From contig NCEH01000005.1 in NCBI GenBank assembly GCA_002304505.1, positions 62,001 through 126,000 on the forward strand: a DNA stretch of 64,000 nt. Reading direction: 5' to 3'. The position numbers and the translations under genes are program-made. This DNA is from Rhizobiales bacterium 32-66-11. GTDB lineage: Bacteria; Pseudomonadota; Alphaproteobacteria; Rhizobiales; Xanthobacteraceae. Of this stretch, positions 63,468 through 64,000 are shown one piece after another. The notes beneath the pieces were generated by a model. The model searched no databases, was not told where the DNA came from, and saw nothing but the letters and a program-made list of their open reading frames with translations. Position 1 is the first letter of the stretch. Each line of letters begins with the position of its first letter.

Positions 63468-64000
63468 ATGAAAAATGAGACCGCCATTGGCGTCGTATTG
63501 ATTTCTGGACTTCTGTCCATTTCGGCTGCATTTGCCCGCGATCTGCAATACAACACCTATCAACCGAGTACCCACGGAGCGGTGCAGGTCACCGAGAGAC
63601 TCGGCGGTGTCCTGAAGGAGAAGTCAAAAGGTTCGCTCGGCTTGGTCGTACAATCGGGCGGAAGCGTAGCGTCGGGCAAGGCAACACTCTCGGTGATCAG
63701 TGACGGCCTCATTGACGCCGGCCTCGTCACCGACGTCTATGTCCCAGGCGACCTGCCGAATACGGTAATCGGATCGAATCTCGCACTCGAAGGCACTAAC
63801 GCCTTCGTAATGTCGGCGGCCATGACCGAGTACGCGCTTCTGAATTGCCCCGGCTGCAAGTCGGATCTTGAGAAGCGGAACGTCATAAATCTTGGGCATC
63901 ACTCCACTGGATCCTACAAGCTGCTCTGCAAGCCGAAAATTGCGACACTCAATGATCTTTCTGGCAAAAAGATAAAAGCAGCTGGCCCCTGGACGAGGCT
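63468..64000 (+). CDS. TRAP transporter solute-binding protein (DctP-like), 3' end outside window
   Basis: At least 177 residues, open to the window edge. Signal peptide AIGVVLISGLLSISAAFA, then RDLQYNTYQPSTHGAVQVTE, LLCKPKIATLNDLSGKKIKA and AAGPWTR, the pattern of periplasmic DctP/TRAP substrate-binding proteins for carboxylates (usually Arg binds the carboxylate). Two cysteines (NCPGC) form a CxxC that is unusual in this family. ATG 63468 follows GGGAGGA. Membrane components would be expected downstream. Confidence 0.85.
   Translation, partial: MKNETAIGVVLISGLLSISAAFARDLQYNTYQPSTHGAVQVTERLGGVLKEKSKGSLGLVVQSGGSVASGKATLSVISDGLIDAGLVTDVYVPGDLPNTVIGSNLALEGTNAFVMSAAMTEYALLNCPGCKSDLEKRNVINLGHHSTGSYKLLCKPKIATLNDLSGKKIKAAGPWTR

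Overview
The window looks like chromosome of a high-GC alphaproteobacterium, most probably in the Hyphomicrobiales near Xanthobacter/Azorhizobium/Ancylobacter. This rests on guaA carrying a P4-type integrase at its 3' end, the remnants of an alphaproteobacterial conjugative island, and the ben/cat/pca gene forms. It is an inference from protein character; no search was run. I saw no tRNA, rRNA or CRISPR array.

Layout. (1) 1-1515: 3' part of guaA. (2) About 1.5-7.8 kb: a decayed integrative element at guaA (broken integrase, intact AlpA-type regulator, fragments of a large recombinase-like gene, lytic transglycosylase, DUF736, TraF peptidase, DUF932 and a phospholipase D-like gene). (3) 8.4-19.4 kb: an intact surface-protein block with a 2175-residue autotransporter built on QSIGGGGG repeats, a TIGR03032-family protein, a 7TM sensor kinase and an OmpR-type regulator. 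(4) 19.6-24.4 kb: truncated and frameshifted fragments (IS66, hsdR, HAD, ArsR, LysR, DUF427, SbcC, a second integrase) around one intact glutathione transferase, followed by an HNH-like protein. (5) 25.3-29.1 kb: a TetR repressor divergent from SDR-SDR-cupin-carboxymuconolactone decarboxylase genes that share a repeated operator-like motif. (6) 29.2-31.3 kb: remnants of a TraA relaxase and an IS256 transposase. (7) 31.5-40.5 kb: an amine-utilisation locus: RidA and a DAO-type FAD oxidase, divergent from a type III glutamine synthetase-like ligase and three glutamate-synthase-like subunits (the gmaS-mgsABC or glnT-glxBCD arrangement), plus an XRE-cupin regulator and an APC permease. (8) 41.0-58.2 kb: a complete benzoate-to-central-metabolism locus: pcaFJI, an IclR regulator, benD, a BenM/CatM-type LysR regulator, catB-benABC-benK-catC-catA-pcaD, then two overlapping dynamin-like GTPase genes. 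(9) 58.3-64.0 kb: CoA transferase, amidohydrolase and TetR divergent from an acyl-CoA ligase and the start of a TRAP solute-binding protein, probably uptake and CoA activation of an unidentified acid.

How it works together. BenK imports benzoate. BenABC and BenD make catechol. CatA, CatB, CatC and PcaD open and process the ring to 3-oxoadipate. PcaIJ and PcaF yield succinyl-CoA and acetyl-CoA. Two exact ATAC-N7-GTAT sites, upstream of benD and of catB, tie both transcripts to the LysR gene between them. A perfect 13-bp inverted repeat lies between pcaIJF and the IclR gene. The most unusual part is the GTPase pair closing this operon: neither gene has an obvious place in benzoate catabolism. 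Nearly all broken genes lie between 1.5 and 31.3 kb, while the flanking metabolic loci are intact.
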